Source: Litorilituus sp. | GTDB taxonomy: Bacteria; Pseudomonadota; Gammaproteobacteria; Enterobacterales; Alteromonadaceae | Reading direction: 5' to 3' | NCBI GenBank assembly: GCA_030754235.1 | Contig: JASMAS010000016.1 | Coordinates: 1 to 41,298 of the forward strand | DNA length: 41,298 nt | Shown here: piece after piece, positions 18,613 to 27,943 of the stretch | Layout: every line of letters starts with the position of its first letter | How positions within the stretch are numbered: the first letter of the stretch is position 1 | Program-made: the position numbers and the translations under genes | The notes under the pieces: model-generated | Seen by the model: only the letters and a program-made list of their open reading frames with translations | The model's database searches: none | What the model was told of the DNA's origin: nothing

Positions 18613-19575
18613 ATGATGACAACACCCAGTTCCAAACGATTAGTACCTAGCACCAGTATGTTGTCAGCTTTTGATGCAGCTGCCAGAACCACAAGTTTTA
18701 CCGCTGCCGCTAAAGAGTTAGCACTAACTCAAGGAGCCATAAGTCGACAAGTAACAGCGTTAGAGCAACAACTTGGTGTGAGCTTATTTCAGCGGCATAA
18801 ACAAACCATTCGCTTAACACAAGCAGGTGAAATTTATGCTAAGGAAATTAATGCCGCCTTAAGCCATATTCGCAGTGCCACCCTTAACATCATGACCAAC
18901 CCTAGTGGTGGAGTACTCAACTTAGCTATTTTACCCATGTTTGGCTCACGCTGGTTAATGCCAAGATTACCTGACTTTTTAGCCAAAAACCCACAAATTA
19001 CCATTAACACTGTAAGCAAATTATCCCCTTTTGATTTTGCGCTAGAAGACATTCATTGTGCGATACATTTTGGTAAAAAAAATTGGGCACAAGCCAATTG
19101 TTTATTTTTAATGGATGAAGAAGCCGTTCCGGTGTGTTCACCTGATTTTCTTCAACAAAGAGGTTTAGCCAAGATAGATAGTAGATCAGAGAGTATTTGT
19201 GCCTGCCTCATCGATCTTCCTTTACTGCATATTTCAACAAGACCAGATGCGTGGCAACAATGGTTTAGTGATCATGATAATCGCACTGACACCATTGCTA
19301 ACTTAAGTAAAACAAGACAAGGCATGCACTTTGAGCAGTTTGCTATCGCAGCGAATGCCGCAGTCGCCGGACTGGGCGTTGCCTTATTGCCAAAGTTTTT
19401 AATACAGAGTGAGCTTGAACGTAATGAGTTAGTTATTGTCTGTAACCAAGCGTTAAATACCGATAATGGCTACTACTTAGTGACTCCCAATAATAAACAG
19501 GACTATGCGCCAATTAATGCTTTTCAACAATGGTTAATATCCATACTGAACAAGGAAAAAGTAACAAAAAATTGA
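18613..19575 (+). CDS. LysR-family transcriptional regulator (GcvA-like)
   Basis: The protein has 320 residues. The winged helix-turn-helix is at about 15-75 (AFDAAARTTSFTAAAKELAL, TQGAISRQVTALEQQLGVSLF), and the effector-binding domain of periplasmic-binding fold follows from about 100. The N-terminal pattern resembles GcvA-type regulators. Two ATG codons are adjacent at the start and no strong SD is seen. LysR regulators commonly control the divergent neighbour, here the KamA-family gene, and the palindrome at 18436-18456 would be the operator candidate. The effector is unknown. Confidence 0.88.
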   Translation: MMTTPSSKRLVPSTSMLSAFDAAARTTSFTAAAKELALTQGAISRQVTALEQQLGVSLFQRHKQTIRLTQAGEIYAKEINAALSHIRSATLNIMTNPSGGVLNLAILPMFGSRWLMPRLPDFLAKNPQITINTVSKLSPFDFALEDIHCAIHFGKKNWAQANCLFLMDEEAVPVCSPDFLQQRGLAKIDSRSESICACLIDLPLLHISTRPDAWQQWFSDHDNRTDTIANLSKTRQGMHFEQFAIAANAAVAGLGVALLPKFLIQSELERNELVIVCNQALNTDNGYYLVTPNNKQDYAPINAFQQWLISILNKEKVTKN

Positions 19576-19782
19576 CGGTTGTTTTTTAAACAACTCACCG
19601 AGTTAAATACTCGCTACAAAAAGCCTGTTGGGCTATTTACCCCGTTTGTGATACAAAAAATATTCACGCGAATTAACAGTGGTTTACATCCTAAAAACCG
19701 AGTACGAGCCGCGTCAAAAAATCACTTGGCATAACACTTGCCCTCTTAGTGTTATTCAATATTTTATGCTGCTAGGTTTGTT

Positions 19783-20199
19783 ATGTATTCGATAAAAACA
19801 GTGTTATGTTCTCTCCTTTGTTTATCACTTTTTGCTTGTAGCAGCACTGAACAAGTCAACTCACCGCCAATGTTAAATAATGGCTATTATCACGGGGGAG
19901 TGGTTGAAAAGTTTTCACACACTTTTATGCCTGTCAATAAAGATAGCATCAAAAAGCCACTTAGCTCAGATCACCAATTAATGATGTCATTACTTAATAG
20001 ACCGCTCACTACAGATCAAGCCATGATGTTAGCTTTCGCTGAGCAAAGAAAAATTAACACGCCAACTTATGCAACAGTAGGGGTTCAGATCAAAGGGGGA
20101 AAAAAGTCGGCTAACGAAAATCAACGCTCAGTTCATCTCTATGCTCATTTAATTAAAAAAGATATCAACACAATCAGTATTACCGCGCCAACTCAATAA
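19783..20199 (+). CDS. small predicted lipoprotein of unknown function
   Basis: The protein has 138 residues. A type II signal peptide (MYSIKTVLCSLLCLSLFAC) has lipobox LFAC with Cys19, followed by Ser-Ser-Thr. The mature part is soluble, with a hydrophobic patch rich in Met near 65-90 (MMSLLNRPLTTDQAMMLAFA) and a predicted beta-rich C-terminus. I recognise no family. It lies between the LysR gene and the efflux operon, on the same strand as the pump but about 190 bases away with two inverted repeats between, so it is probably a separate unit. Confidence 0.72.
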   Translation: MYSIKTVLCSLLCLSLFACSSTEQVNSPPMLNNGYYHGGVVEKFSHTFMPVNKDSIKKPLSSDHQLMMSLLNRPLTTDQAMMLAFAEQRKINTPTYATVGVQIKGGKKSANENQRSVHLYAHLIKKDINTISITAPTQ

Positions 20200-20297
20200 T
20201 AAATGGCGCTTTCCCTCTAAACACTAACACTTAAGCAAAATCACTAAAAAGTTTGCTTTTTCACTATTGCCAACAACCATTTCATTATTAACATAGT

Positions 20298-20314
20298 TGT
20301 AACTCCTTGTTACA
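20298..20314. promoter_or_regulatory. inverted repeat upstream of efflux operon
   Basis: TGTAAC and GTTACA (20298-20303 and 20309-20314) form a short dyad with a five-base spacer. It could be an operator half of the efflux promoter region, but it is short and may be chance. Confidence 0.3.
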
Positions 20315-20335
20315 TAGTCTTTAATCCCTATTGGC

Positions 20336-20377
20336 ATAAGATGTGCTAATTTGTATCAACTTAATAGCACATCTTAT
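20336..20377. promoter_or_regulatory. 13-bp perfect inverted repeat at the start of the efflux operon
   Basis: ATAAGATGTGCTA (20336-20348) and its exact complement TAGCACATCTTAT (20365-20377) are separated by 16 bases. A possible -35 TTGGCA (20331-20336) and -10 TATCAA (20354-20359) with a 17-base spacer would place the arms over the promoter and start site, as a repressor operator would be. As RNA it would form a hairpin just before the adaptor start. No regulator gene is adjacent. Confidence 0.55.
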
Positions 20378-20387
20378 GGACAACACT

Positions 20388-21509
20388 ATGCTAATCATTG
20401 ACATAAAAAAAGCGCTCATCATTTCAACACTCGCTCTAAACACAATATTTCTTAGCGCATGCGGTGACACAACGGCCAAAACAGAAGAGAAAAAAGAAAA
20501 GGCGTTTGCTATCCCGGTGACGGTTGCCGCTATTGAACGCAACAGTATTTCAGCAAATTTTCATACTACCGCAATCTTAGAGTCGCGTAACGAAGCTGAC
20601 ATTATTAGCCGTGTTACCGGTATTGTTGAAACGCTTGATGTTGAAGAAGGTGACTATGTTGAAAAAGGGAAAGTATTAGCAAAAATTGATCCTCGCCGAT
20701 ATCAACTAGCCCTTGATAAAGCAACAGCTGAATTAGAAGGCATTAATCAAGAGTTACAACGACTATCCTTAATGGCTAAAAAGCAATTAGTGAGTGCTCA
20801 AGCATCAGACAAACTTAAATATCAACATCAAGCAGCTGTTGCCGCACAAAAGTTAGCAGAGCTTGATTTGCAAGACAGCCAAATTATCGCTCCAATGTCA
20901 GGCTACATTTCTCAACGTTATGTCAAAACAGGACATTTTACCCAAGGCTATCAAAAACTATTTCATATTGTTGATCCGTCAAAATTGCAGGCAGTTGTAT
21001 ATTTACCTGAACACCAGTTAAGTCATGTTGAACTTAATCAACAAGCGTTATTAAGCTTTAGTGCACAAAAAAATAACCTTTACCAAGCCAATATTCGTTC
21101 TATTGCCCCAGTTATTGACCAACGCAGTGGTACCTTCAAAGTGATTTTATCTATTGATAATTCAAGCAAGCAATTAAAACCGGGGATGTTTGCGCAAATA
21201 GCCCTAACGTTTGCCACCCATGATAACGCGTTAACTATTGCCAGTGATGCCATTATCACTTTAGACAATGTCAGCAAAATTTATCTTGTAAGAGACAATA
21301 AAGCTGTTGAAGTTATTATTGAAAAAGGGTTTGTTGAAGAGCAACTTACCGAAATAAACGGTGAAATTGTTGAAGGCGATTTAGTGGTAATTAATGGTCA
21401 ACACAACTTAAAAGCTAATGCCCTTGTTGAAGTACTTAATGATGACAGCATCCTTGAAGACGATGACGAGTTAGCCAACCGCGAAACCGCCATTGTCAAA
21501 GCACACTAA
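20388..21509 (+). CDS. RND efflux periplasmic adaptor (membrane fusion lipoprotein)
   Basis: The protein has 373 residues. A type II signal peptide ends in LSAC with Cys25, so the adaptor is lipid-anchored in the inner membrane. The HlyD/AcrA layout is visible: a first half-barrel-lipoyl segment (VTVAAIERN, then ADIISRVTGIVETLDVEEGDYVEKG), a short helical hairpin (about 115-155), the second lipoyl half and a beta-barrel with a membrane-proximal domain. It bridges the RND permeases to a TolC-like channel not encoded here. I chose the ATG at 20388; an ATG at 20376 lies inside the inverted-repeat arm, and a GTG at 20343 precedes the likely promoter. The first permease starts 43 bases later. Confidence 0.88.
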   Translation: MLIIDIKKALIISTLALNTIFLSACGDTTAKTEEKKEKAFAIPVTVAAIERNSISANFHTTAILESRNEADIISRVTGIVETLDVEEGDYVEKGKVLAKIDPRRYQLALDKATAELEGINQELQRLSLMAKKQLVSAQASDKLKYQHQAAVAAQKLAELDLQDSQIIAPMSGYISQRYVKTGHFTQGYQKLFHIVDPSKLQAVVYLPEHQLSHVELNQQALLSFSAQKNNLYQANIRSIAPVIDQRSGTFKVILSIDNSSKQLKPGMFAQIALTFATHDNALTIASDAIITLDNVSKIYLVRDNKAVEVIIEKGFVEEQLTEINGEIVEGDLVVINGQHNLKANALVEVLNDDSILEDDDELANRETAIVKAH

Positions 21510-21552
21510 GACCTAATCCTATCACAATAACTGTCTCACTAAAGGAAGTATT

Positions 21553-24500
21553 ATGAGTGTAGTTGATACCGCAATAAAACGCCCAGTCACAGTATGGATG
21601 GCCACTTTTGCCGTAATTTTATTCGGCTTGGTTGGCCTGTCACGCTTAGCGGTAAATTTATTACCCGAATTAACCTACCCAACCTTAACAGTTCGTACCA
21701 ATTACACGGGTGCAGCGCCAGGAGAAATAGAACAACTGATCACTAAACCTATTGAAGAAGCCGTCGGTGTAGTGAAAGGGTTAAGAAAAATAACGTCTAT
21801 CTCTAAAGCAGGTCAATCTGATGTGCTATTAACGTTTGAATGGCAAACGCCTATGGATATCACCAGTTTAGAAGTGCGTGAAAAGCTTGATTTAATTACC
21901 TTACCTTTAGATGTTGAAAAGCCACTTATCTTAAAATTCAACCCCTCGCTAGACCCTATTATGCGTCTAGGTTTACAAAGTAAAGATAACTCAGTAGCGG
22001 CACTCACTACACTAAGAACCTTTGGTGAGTATGATATTAAACGCCAGCTTGAGTCTTTATTGGGCGTTGCCTCAGTCAAATTAGGTGGTGGGTTAGCACA
22101 AGAATACCAAGTCATTATTGATCAACATAAACTGGCACAATTAAACCTAAGTAGCCAACAGATCATCCAGCGAATCACTGCTGAAAATATTAATGTTTCA
22201 GCTGGCAAGCTTATTGATGGTAATACACAGTACTTAGTGAGAACCCTCAACCAATTTACCGATATTAAGCAAATTGGACAGCTAGTAGTTTATCGAGAAA
22301 ATAGCAAAATCATCTACTTAAATGATATCGCTAACATTGTCGATGGTTACAAAGAACGTACTGACGTCACTCGGATTAATGCTAAAGAAGCCGTTGAGTT
22401 AGCTATTTACAAAGAAGGTGACGCTAATACCGTACAAGTAGCTAAACTGATCAACAAAAAACTTGCCGACATTGCAAAAAAATCAGACGATAAATATCAA
22501 CTTACCGTGGTCTATGATCAGTCCACCTTTATCAGCAATGCCATCAGTGAAGTAAAATCAGCGGCACTTATTGGTGGTTTACTCGCCATGTTAGTGCTGT
22601 ATTTGTTTTTACGTTCAATAATACCGACCTTAATCATTTCACTTTCTATTCCTGTTTCTGTTATTGCCACCTTTAATATGATGTATGGCAATGACATTAG
22701 CCTTAATATCATGTCACTAGGGGGGATTGCTCTTGCTACGGGGTTATTGGTGGATAACGCCATTGTGGTGCTCGAAAACATTTCTCGCTACAAGGAGCAA
22801 GGACTTAACGTTATTGAGGCAGCAAGTAAAGGCACGAAAGAAGTCAGTGGTGCCATTATTGCTTCAACCTTAACCACACTTGCAGTGTTTGTACCGCTGA
22901 TTTTTATTGAAGGTGTTGCCGGACAATTATTTGCCGATCAAGCGATGACCGTTACTTTTGCTCTAGTGGCATCGCTAGCAGTAGCACTCACGCTAATTCC
23001 TATGCTGGCCTCAAGACAAGTAAACTCAACCATAAAAGAAGACACTGAAGGTAAAGTTCCCGTATTAAGCTTTAAACAAATGACATTTAAGCACAAAATA
23101 ACTTGGTTATTGACACGACCATTTAGCTTGGTATTTATCTATATTCCTATGCTGATAATACGTGTATTGTTGGTCATATTCCATGGTATTAGCAAAGCAC
23201 TCGCTGCTGTCGTTAAACCCATTACCAAAGGATTTAATGCGTTATTTGGTGTTATTGCGATTGCTTATCAACAATTATTGAATCTTGCTTTAAACCATAG
23301 TGTAAAAACCTTAGTGATCAGCTTATTATTTGCGGGGTCTTCAATATTAGTATTCCCTAAAATTGGCGTAGAACTACTGCCACCGTTATCACAAGGTGAG
23401 TTTTATTTTGATTTAGAACTCGCCCCAGGCACACCGTTGGCCAAAACTGATCAGGCAATTAATCTCGTTGCTAAACAATTACAAGATGACAAGCGCGTCA
23501 AAAGTACATATTCACTTACCGGTCGTGGTAGCTTAATGACCAGCAGTGCCGATAAAGGTGGAGAGCATCAAGCGCGCTTGCAAGTTATTTTACATCACAA
23601 CAAAGATGAGCAAGCGGTCATGGCTAAAGTCAGACAATATGCTCGTCGTGTCGTTGGCGCGTCAACATCCCTTAACCGCCCAGAATTATTTACCTTTAGT
23701 AAACCCATCAGCATTGAACTTGCTGGTTACAGCCTTGATGAATTAAAAAAATATTCAACACAGCTCACTAAAGCAATGGAACAAGACTCACAGTTTGTGG
23801 ATGTCGTCAATAGTCAACGTCAAGGTCAGCCTGAATTAGCCATACATTTTAACCAACAAAAAATTGCTCAACTTGGTTTAAATGCCGCTGATATTGCCCG
23901 CCTATTAGCGGTTAAAATCGGTGGTAATGTTGCCAGTAAATATACTTTATTAGATAGAAAAATAGATATTTTAGTTCGCAGTGATCTAGCTGAGCGGGAC
24001 TCTATAAGTGACTTACAGCAATTAATTGTCAATCCCAACAGTCATTACCCAATCACTCTGGCAAGCATTAGCGATATTGTCGAAACCCTAGGTCCTGCAC
24101 AAATTAATCGTATCAATCAACAACGCGTTGCCGTGATCAGTGCCAATATTGCCTTAGGCGATCAACATAGCGCTATTGCCCGTGCCAATAAGCACATTGA
24201 TACGCTACAACTGCCTTTTTCAGTGGTAGCAACCTTGGGGGGACAAAGTGAAGAAATGGACAATGCTTTTAACTCGATGATCATGGCGTTAACACTGGCG
24301 GTATTTTTAGTTTACCTAGTGATGGCCTCACAATTTGAATCCCTTCTTCATCCATTTTTAATCTTATTTAGTGTCCCATTGGCAGCGGTTGGCTCAATTT
24401 ATGGTTTATTTTTTACCGGTACCAATATCAGCGTTATTGTTTTTATTGGGCTCATCATGCTAGCGGGTATTGTGGTCAACAACGCCATTGTATTAGTTGA

Positions 24501-24831
24501 TAGAATCAATCAATTGCGCGCTAAGGGCATGGAAAAATCCAAGGCCATAAAAAGTGCGGCTATTTCACGCTTTCGCCCAATCATCATGACCACCTTAACC
24601 ACTACGTTAGGCTTAGTACCAATGGCCATAGGCTTAGGTGAAGGCTCTGAATTAAGAGCACCTATGGCGATAACTGTTATTTGTGGTCTATTATCATCAA
24701 CCTTACTCACTTTAGTGGTTATTCCTGTTTTATATCAGCTATTTGATTATAAAAATTTCGACGTTAATGCCAAGGAATGTGACCTAAATTCAGCGCCAAC
24801 TAACCTGGAGGGAGTTACCACTAATGTCTAA
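21553..24831 (+). CDS. RND-family efflux permease, first of a pair
   Basis: The protein has 1092 residues, a proton-driven inner-membrane pump of about 12 helices with two large periplasmic loops. An AAGGA lies shortly before the ATG. The fourth-helix proton site reads GLLVDNAIVVLEN: Asp401 is kept but the second Asp of AcrB is Asn. The tenth-helix Lys of AcrB is also Asn (GIVVNNAIVLVD). This pattern is common in the MexF-unlike, CusA/SwrC-leaning branch of drug-type RND proteins. An extra stretch near 490-570 between helices 6 and 7 explains the length. The stop overlaps the start of the second permease by eight bases. Confidence 0.9.
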   Translation: MSVVDTAIKRPVTVWMATFAVILFGLVGLSRLAVNLLPELTYPTLTVRTNYTGAAPGEIEQLITKPIEEAVGVVKGLRKITSISKAGQSDVLLTFEWQTPMDITSLEVREKLDLITLPLDVEKPLILKFNPSLDPIMRLGLQSKDNSVAALTTLRTFGEYDIKRQLESLLGVASVKLGGGLAQEYQVIIDQHKLAQLNLSSQQIIQRITAENINVSAGKLIDGNTQYLVRTLNQFTDIKQIGQLVVYRENSKIIYLNDIANIVDGYKERTDVTRINAKEAVELAIYKEGDANTVQVAKLINKKLADIAKKSDDKYQLTVVYDQSTFISNAISEVKSAALIGGLLAMLVLYLFLRSIIPTLIISLSIPVSVIATFNMMYGNDISLNIMSLGGIALATGLLVDNAIVVLENISRYKEQGLNVIEAASKGTKEVSGAIIASTLTTLAVFVPLIFIEGVAGQLFADQAMTVTFALVASLAVALTLIPMLASRQVNSTIKEDTEGKVPVLSFKQMTFKHKITWLLTRPFSLVFIYIPMLIIRVLLVIFHGISKALAAVVKPITKGFNALFGVIAIAYQQLLNLALNHSVKTLVISLLFAGSSILVFPKIGVELLPPLSQGEFYFDLELAPGTPLAKTDQAINLVAKQLQDDKRVKSTYSLTGRGSLMTSSADKGGEHQARLQVILHHNKDEQAVMAKVRQYARRVVGASTSLNRPELFTFSKPISIELAGYSLDELKKYSTQLTKAMEQDSQFVDVVNSQRQGQPELAIHFNQQKIAQLGLNAADIARLLAVKIGGNVASKYTLLDRKIDILVRSDLAERDSISDLQQLIVNPNSHYPITLASISDIVETLGPAQINRINQQRVAVISANIALGDQHSAIARANKHIDTLQLPFSVVATLGGQSEEMDNAFNSMIMALTLAVFLVYLVMASQFESLLHPFLILFSVPLAAVGSIYGLFFTGTNISVIVFIGLIMLAGIVVNNAIVLVDRINQLRAKGMEKSKAIKSAAISRFRPIIMTTLTTTLGLVPMAIGLGEGSELRAPMAITVICGLLSSTLLTLVVIPVLYQLFDYKNFDVNAKECDLNSAPTNLEGVTTNV

Positions 24832-27800
24832 TTCTCCTAGAGCAACACAGCGAAGTGTTAACTTAACCGCACTTGCCTTAAAAAAGCCTGTCACTACGTT
24901 TATGTTGTGTTTAACCATGCTGTTAACAGGCTTTAGCGCCACGCAATTATTGCCGTTAGAAAAATGGCCTGGCATTGACATCCCCGAAATGATGGTCAAT
25001 GCCCCTTATCAAGCTTCTTCACCAGCTGAAGTAGAACGCTTAGTGACTAAACCTTTAGAAGAGGCACTCGCTACCATGGGTGGCATTATCAGGCTCAATT
25101 CCAACTCAACCGAGCACGGCGCTCAAATTGGTATCGAAGTGGAGTGGGAGCGAAGCCTAACGGGTAAAGCAATAGAAGCGCGAGAAAAAATAGATGCCAT
25201 TCGTCATTTATTACCTGATGATTTACAACGAATTTTTGTCTATCAATTTTCAACCGCTGATATGCCTATTTTAACCTTGCGTATTTCTAGCAAACGCGAG
25301 CTTAAAAATAGTTATCAGTTATTGAATAATTACTTAAAAAAACCACTTGAGCGCATAGCGGGGGTGTCGAAAGTTGAACTTTATGGGGTCAATCCAAGAC
25401 AGATTTCAATACGTTTGCTTAGCGATAGAATGGCTCGACATAATGTTGATATAAAGCAGTTAACAAAAATACTGCAAAGAGAAAACTTTACCATCAATGC
25501 TGGCTCATTAAAATCAACTAACAACACTATTCGGCTTAACCCTAAAGGTGAATATACTCGTTTAAGTGATATTCGTCATGTTAAAATCAACGACTACGTT
25601 TACCTTGGCGATGTTGCCAGTGTTAATTTTGAACAACCAGAACAGATAGATGGCCGTCATTTAGATAGAAATTACGCAATTGGCGTGAATGTCTTTAAAG
25701 AGTCAAGTGCTAATTTAGTTGAAGTGGCTGGCCGTGTTACCCAGTCCGTTAATAAAATACGTAACAGTAAACAGTTTGATGGCGTTAATATTTTTATGAT
25801 GGAAGATCAGGCCAAAGGAGTCACTGACTCATTAGCAGATCTCTTAACATCGGGAGCTATAGGTGCTCTATTATCATTCGCGGTGCTATTTGTATTTATG
25901 CGTAATACAACAGCAACACTACTTGTGGTAGCCTCCGTGCCCTTTTCGATCTGTGTTACCTTAGCCATTATGTATTTACTGGGCTACTCTTTAAATGTGT
26001 TATCCATGATGGGGTTATTATTAGCTGTTGGCATGTTGGTTGATAATTCTGTAGTGATCACTGAATCTATTGCAGCACAACATAAAGAAGCGCCCAGCCA
26101 AAAAAAATCGGAAAAAATAAGCAACATATTACAAGGAGTAAATAAAGTCTCTCTTGCGGTCATGACAGGTACCTTAACCACAATGATCGTTTTTTTACCG
26201 AATATCATTGGTGAAAAAGTACAATTAACGATATTTTTAGAGCATGTAGCTATTGCCATTTGTTTATCACTTGCCGCATCCTTGTTAATCGCAAAAACGT
26301 TACTTCCTTTATTGTTAAGTAAAATATCATTAGATAAGCTAAGTGGCGTGAAAACACAGCAAATAGATAAAAAACCTAATCGTCTACAAGTTCGCTATAA
26401 AAAAAGTTTAACTTGGGTATTGGCTCATCCCAAAGTGACGGGCATTATAGCTTTACTGATCTTAGCTAGCACCGCAATACCTATGGGTGCTATCACCTCA
26501 GATAATATGGACACTCAAGACGGTACCAGACTTTATATGCGCTATCACGTAGAAGGACAGTTTCCTTTAGCGCATGTTGAAGCTATGGTAGATCGCTTTG
26601 AAGACTACCTCTATAACAATCAAGAAGCCTTTTACATAGACTCTGTTTATAGTTATTACAATGGTGAAAGAGCCTCCTCTACGTTATTGTTAAAAGAAGA
26701 GCGTGATATTTCTATGACAGAGCTAAAAGCGCGAATTCGACAGAACATGCCTGTTTTTACTGATGCTAAACCTGACTTTGGTTGGCAAAGTGCCCAAACT
26801 GGTGGCGCTACCATGACCTTAGTGGGTCCATCAACCGATTTACTGGTCACCCTTGCCAACCAAGTCGTTCCTATACTTCAACATGTTGAAGGTTTAGCCG
26901 ATGTACGTAGTGATGTTTCTCAACACCAAAAAGAAATGGTGCTACTCATTGATAAAATAAAAGCCAGCCAGCTAGGGCTAAATGTCAATGAAATAGCACA
27001 AATAGTCAGCACAGCATTACGTGGGATAGAGTTAAGAAGCTTTAGACACGATCCTAACGGTGAAGTGAAAATCCGCTTGCTTTATGATCAACAATTAAAA
27101 TACTCACTTAACGAACTTAAAAAGCTACCTATCGCTCAAATAGGTGAGCAAAATATAATCTTAGAAAATGTGGCAACCTTTAAAGTACAACCGAGGTTAA
27201 CAACAATTTATCGAGAGAATCGTCAAACAGCACTGACTATAGGTGCCAATCTAGATGACATCACCATGGAACAAGCTCAAGAGCGTATCACTAAAGCCAT
27301 GAGCTCTATACAGTTACCTCAAGGATATAACTGGAAATTAGGACAAGGTTTTAATCGCCAACAAGCCGATCAGCAAATTATGATCACAAATATGCTTCTA
27401 GCATTAGCCATGATCTATATTGTGATGGCCGCTTTATTTGAGTCATTATTACTCCCAGCGGCGATCATTAGCTCAATCATCTATTCCATTGTTGGTGTGT
27501 TTTGGTTCTTCTTGATCACTGGCACCACGATGTCGGTGATGGGAATGATCGGCATATTAATATTGATGGGCATCGTCGTGAATAATGGTATTGTATTGAT
27601 TGATCAAATTAATCAAATGACCCCTAAAATAAGCGACTTAGAACAAGTGATTTGTGATATCTGTATTACTCGCTTACGACCGGTACTGATGACAGTGGCA
27701 ACCACAGTTCTTGGTATGGTTCCTCTTGCGCTAGGCTCAACTCAAATTGGCGGTGATGGTCCCTCGTATTCACCGATGGCGATTGCTATTATTGGTGGCT

Positions 27801-27931
27801 TAACTTTTTCCACCATCACTAGTCTATTTTTAGTGCCTTGGTGTTATTTACTATTGACTAAAATGGCACGAAATTCCAGCATTGGTTTTCATCATGCCAA
27901 TGTGTTTGCTAAACGATTAACCCGAAGTTAA
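24824..27931 (+). CDS. RND-family efflux permease, second of a pair
   Basis: The protein has 1035 residues with the same architecture as its upstream neighbour, whose 3' end it overlaps by eight bases, so translation is coupled. The helix-4 motif is GMLVDNSVVITES with Asp407, and helix 10 reads GIVVNNGIVLID. Two different permeases behind one adaptor recall MdtB-MdtC, where a heterotrimer forms, but the sequences do not look like MdtBC orthologues, so a heteromeric pump is an inference. The substrate is unknown. The gene converges on truC with only 12 bases between, where a weak hairpin ATGAC/GTCAT spans the junction. Confidence 0.9.
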   Translation: MSNSPRATQRSVNLTALALKKPVTTFMLCLTMLLTGFSATQLLPLEKWPGIDIPEMMVNAPYQASSPAEVERLVTKPLEEALATMGGIIRLNSNSTEHGAQIGIEVEWERSLTGKAIEAREKIDAIRHLLPDDLQRIFVYQFSTADMPILTLRISSKRELKNSYQLLNNYLKKPLERIAGVSKVELYGVNPRQISIRLLSDRMARHNVDIKQLTKILQRENFTINAGSLKSTNNTIRLNPKGEYTRLSDIRHVKINDYVYLGDVASVNFEQPEQIDGRHLDRNYAIGVNVFKESSANLVEVAGRVTQSVNKIRNSKQFDGVNIFMMEDQAKGVTDSLADLLTSGAIGALLSFAVLFVFMRNTTATLLVVASVPFSICVTLAIMYLLGYSLNVLSMMGLLLAVGMLVDNSVVITESIAAQHKEAPSQKKSEKISNILQGVNKVSLAVMTGTLTTMIVFLPNIIGEKVQLTIFLEHVAIAICLSLAASLLIAKTLLPLLLSKISLDKLSGVKTQQIDKKPNRLQVRYKKSLTWVLAHPKVTGIIALLILASTAIPMGAITSDNMDTQDGTRLYMRYHVEGQFPLAHVEAMVDRFEDYLYNNQEAFYIDSVYSYYNGERASSTLLLKEERDISMTELKARIRQNMPVFTDAKPDFGWQSAQTGGATMTLVGPSTDLLVTLANQVVPILQHVEGLADVRSDVSQHQKEMVLLIDKIKASQLGLNVNEIAQIVSTALRGIELRSFRHDPNGEVKIRLLYDQQLKYSLNELKKLPIAQIGEQNIILENVATFKVQPRLTTIYRENRQTALTIGANLDDITMEQAQERITKAMSSIQLPQGYNWKLGQGFNRQQADQQIMITNMLLALAMIYIVMAALFESLLLPAAIISSIIYSIVGVFWFFLITGTTMSVMGMIGILILMGIVVNNGIVLIDQINQMTPKISDLEQVICDICITRLRPVLMTVATTVLGMVPLALGSTQIGGDGPSYSPMAIAIIGGLTFSTITSLFLVPWCYLLLTKMARNSSIGFHHANVFAKRLTRS

Positions 27932-27943
27932 TCCTTAATGACA

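Noticed and set aside
19574-19594. Terminator after the LysR gene (GTTGTTT/AAACAAC)
   Set aside because: The stem is short and AT-rich, with no T-tract after it.
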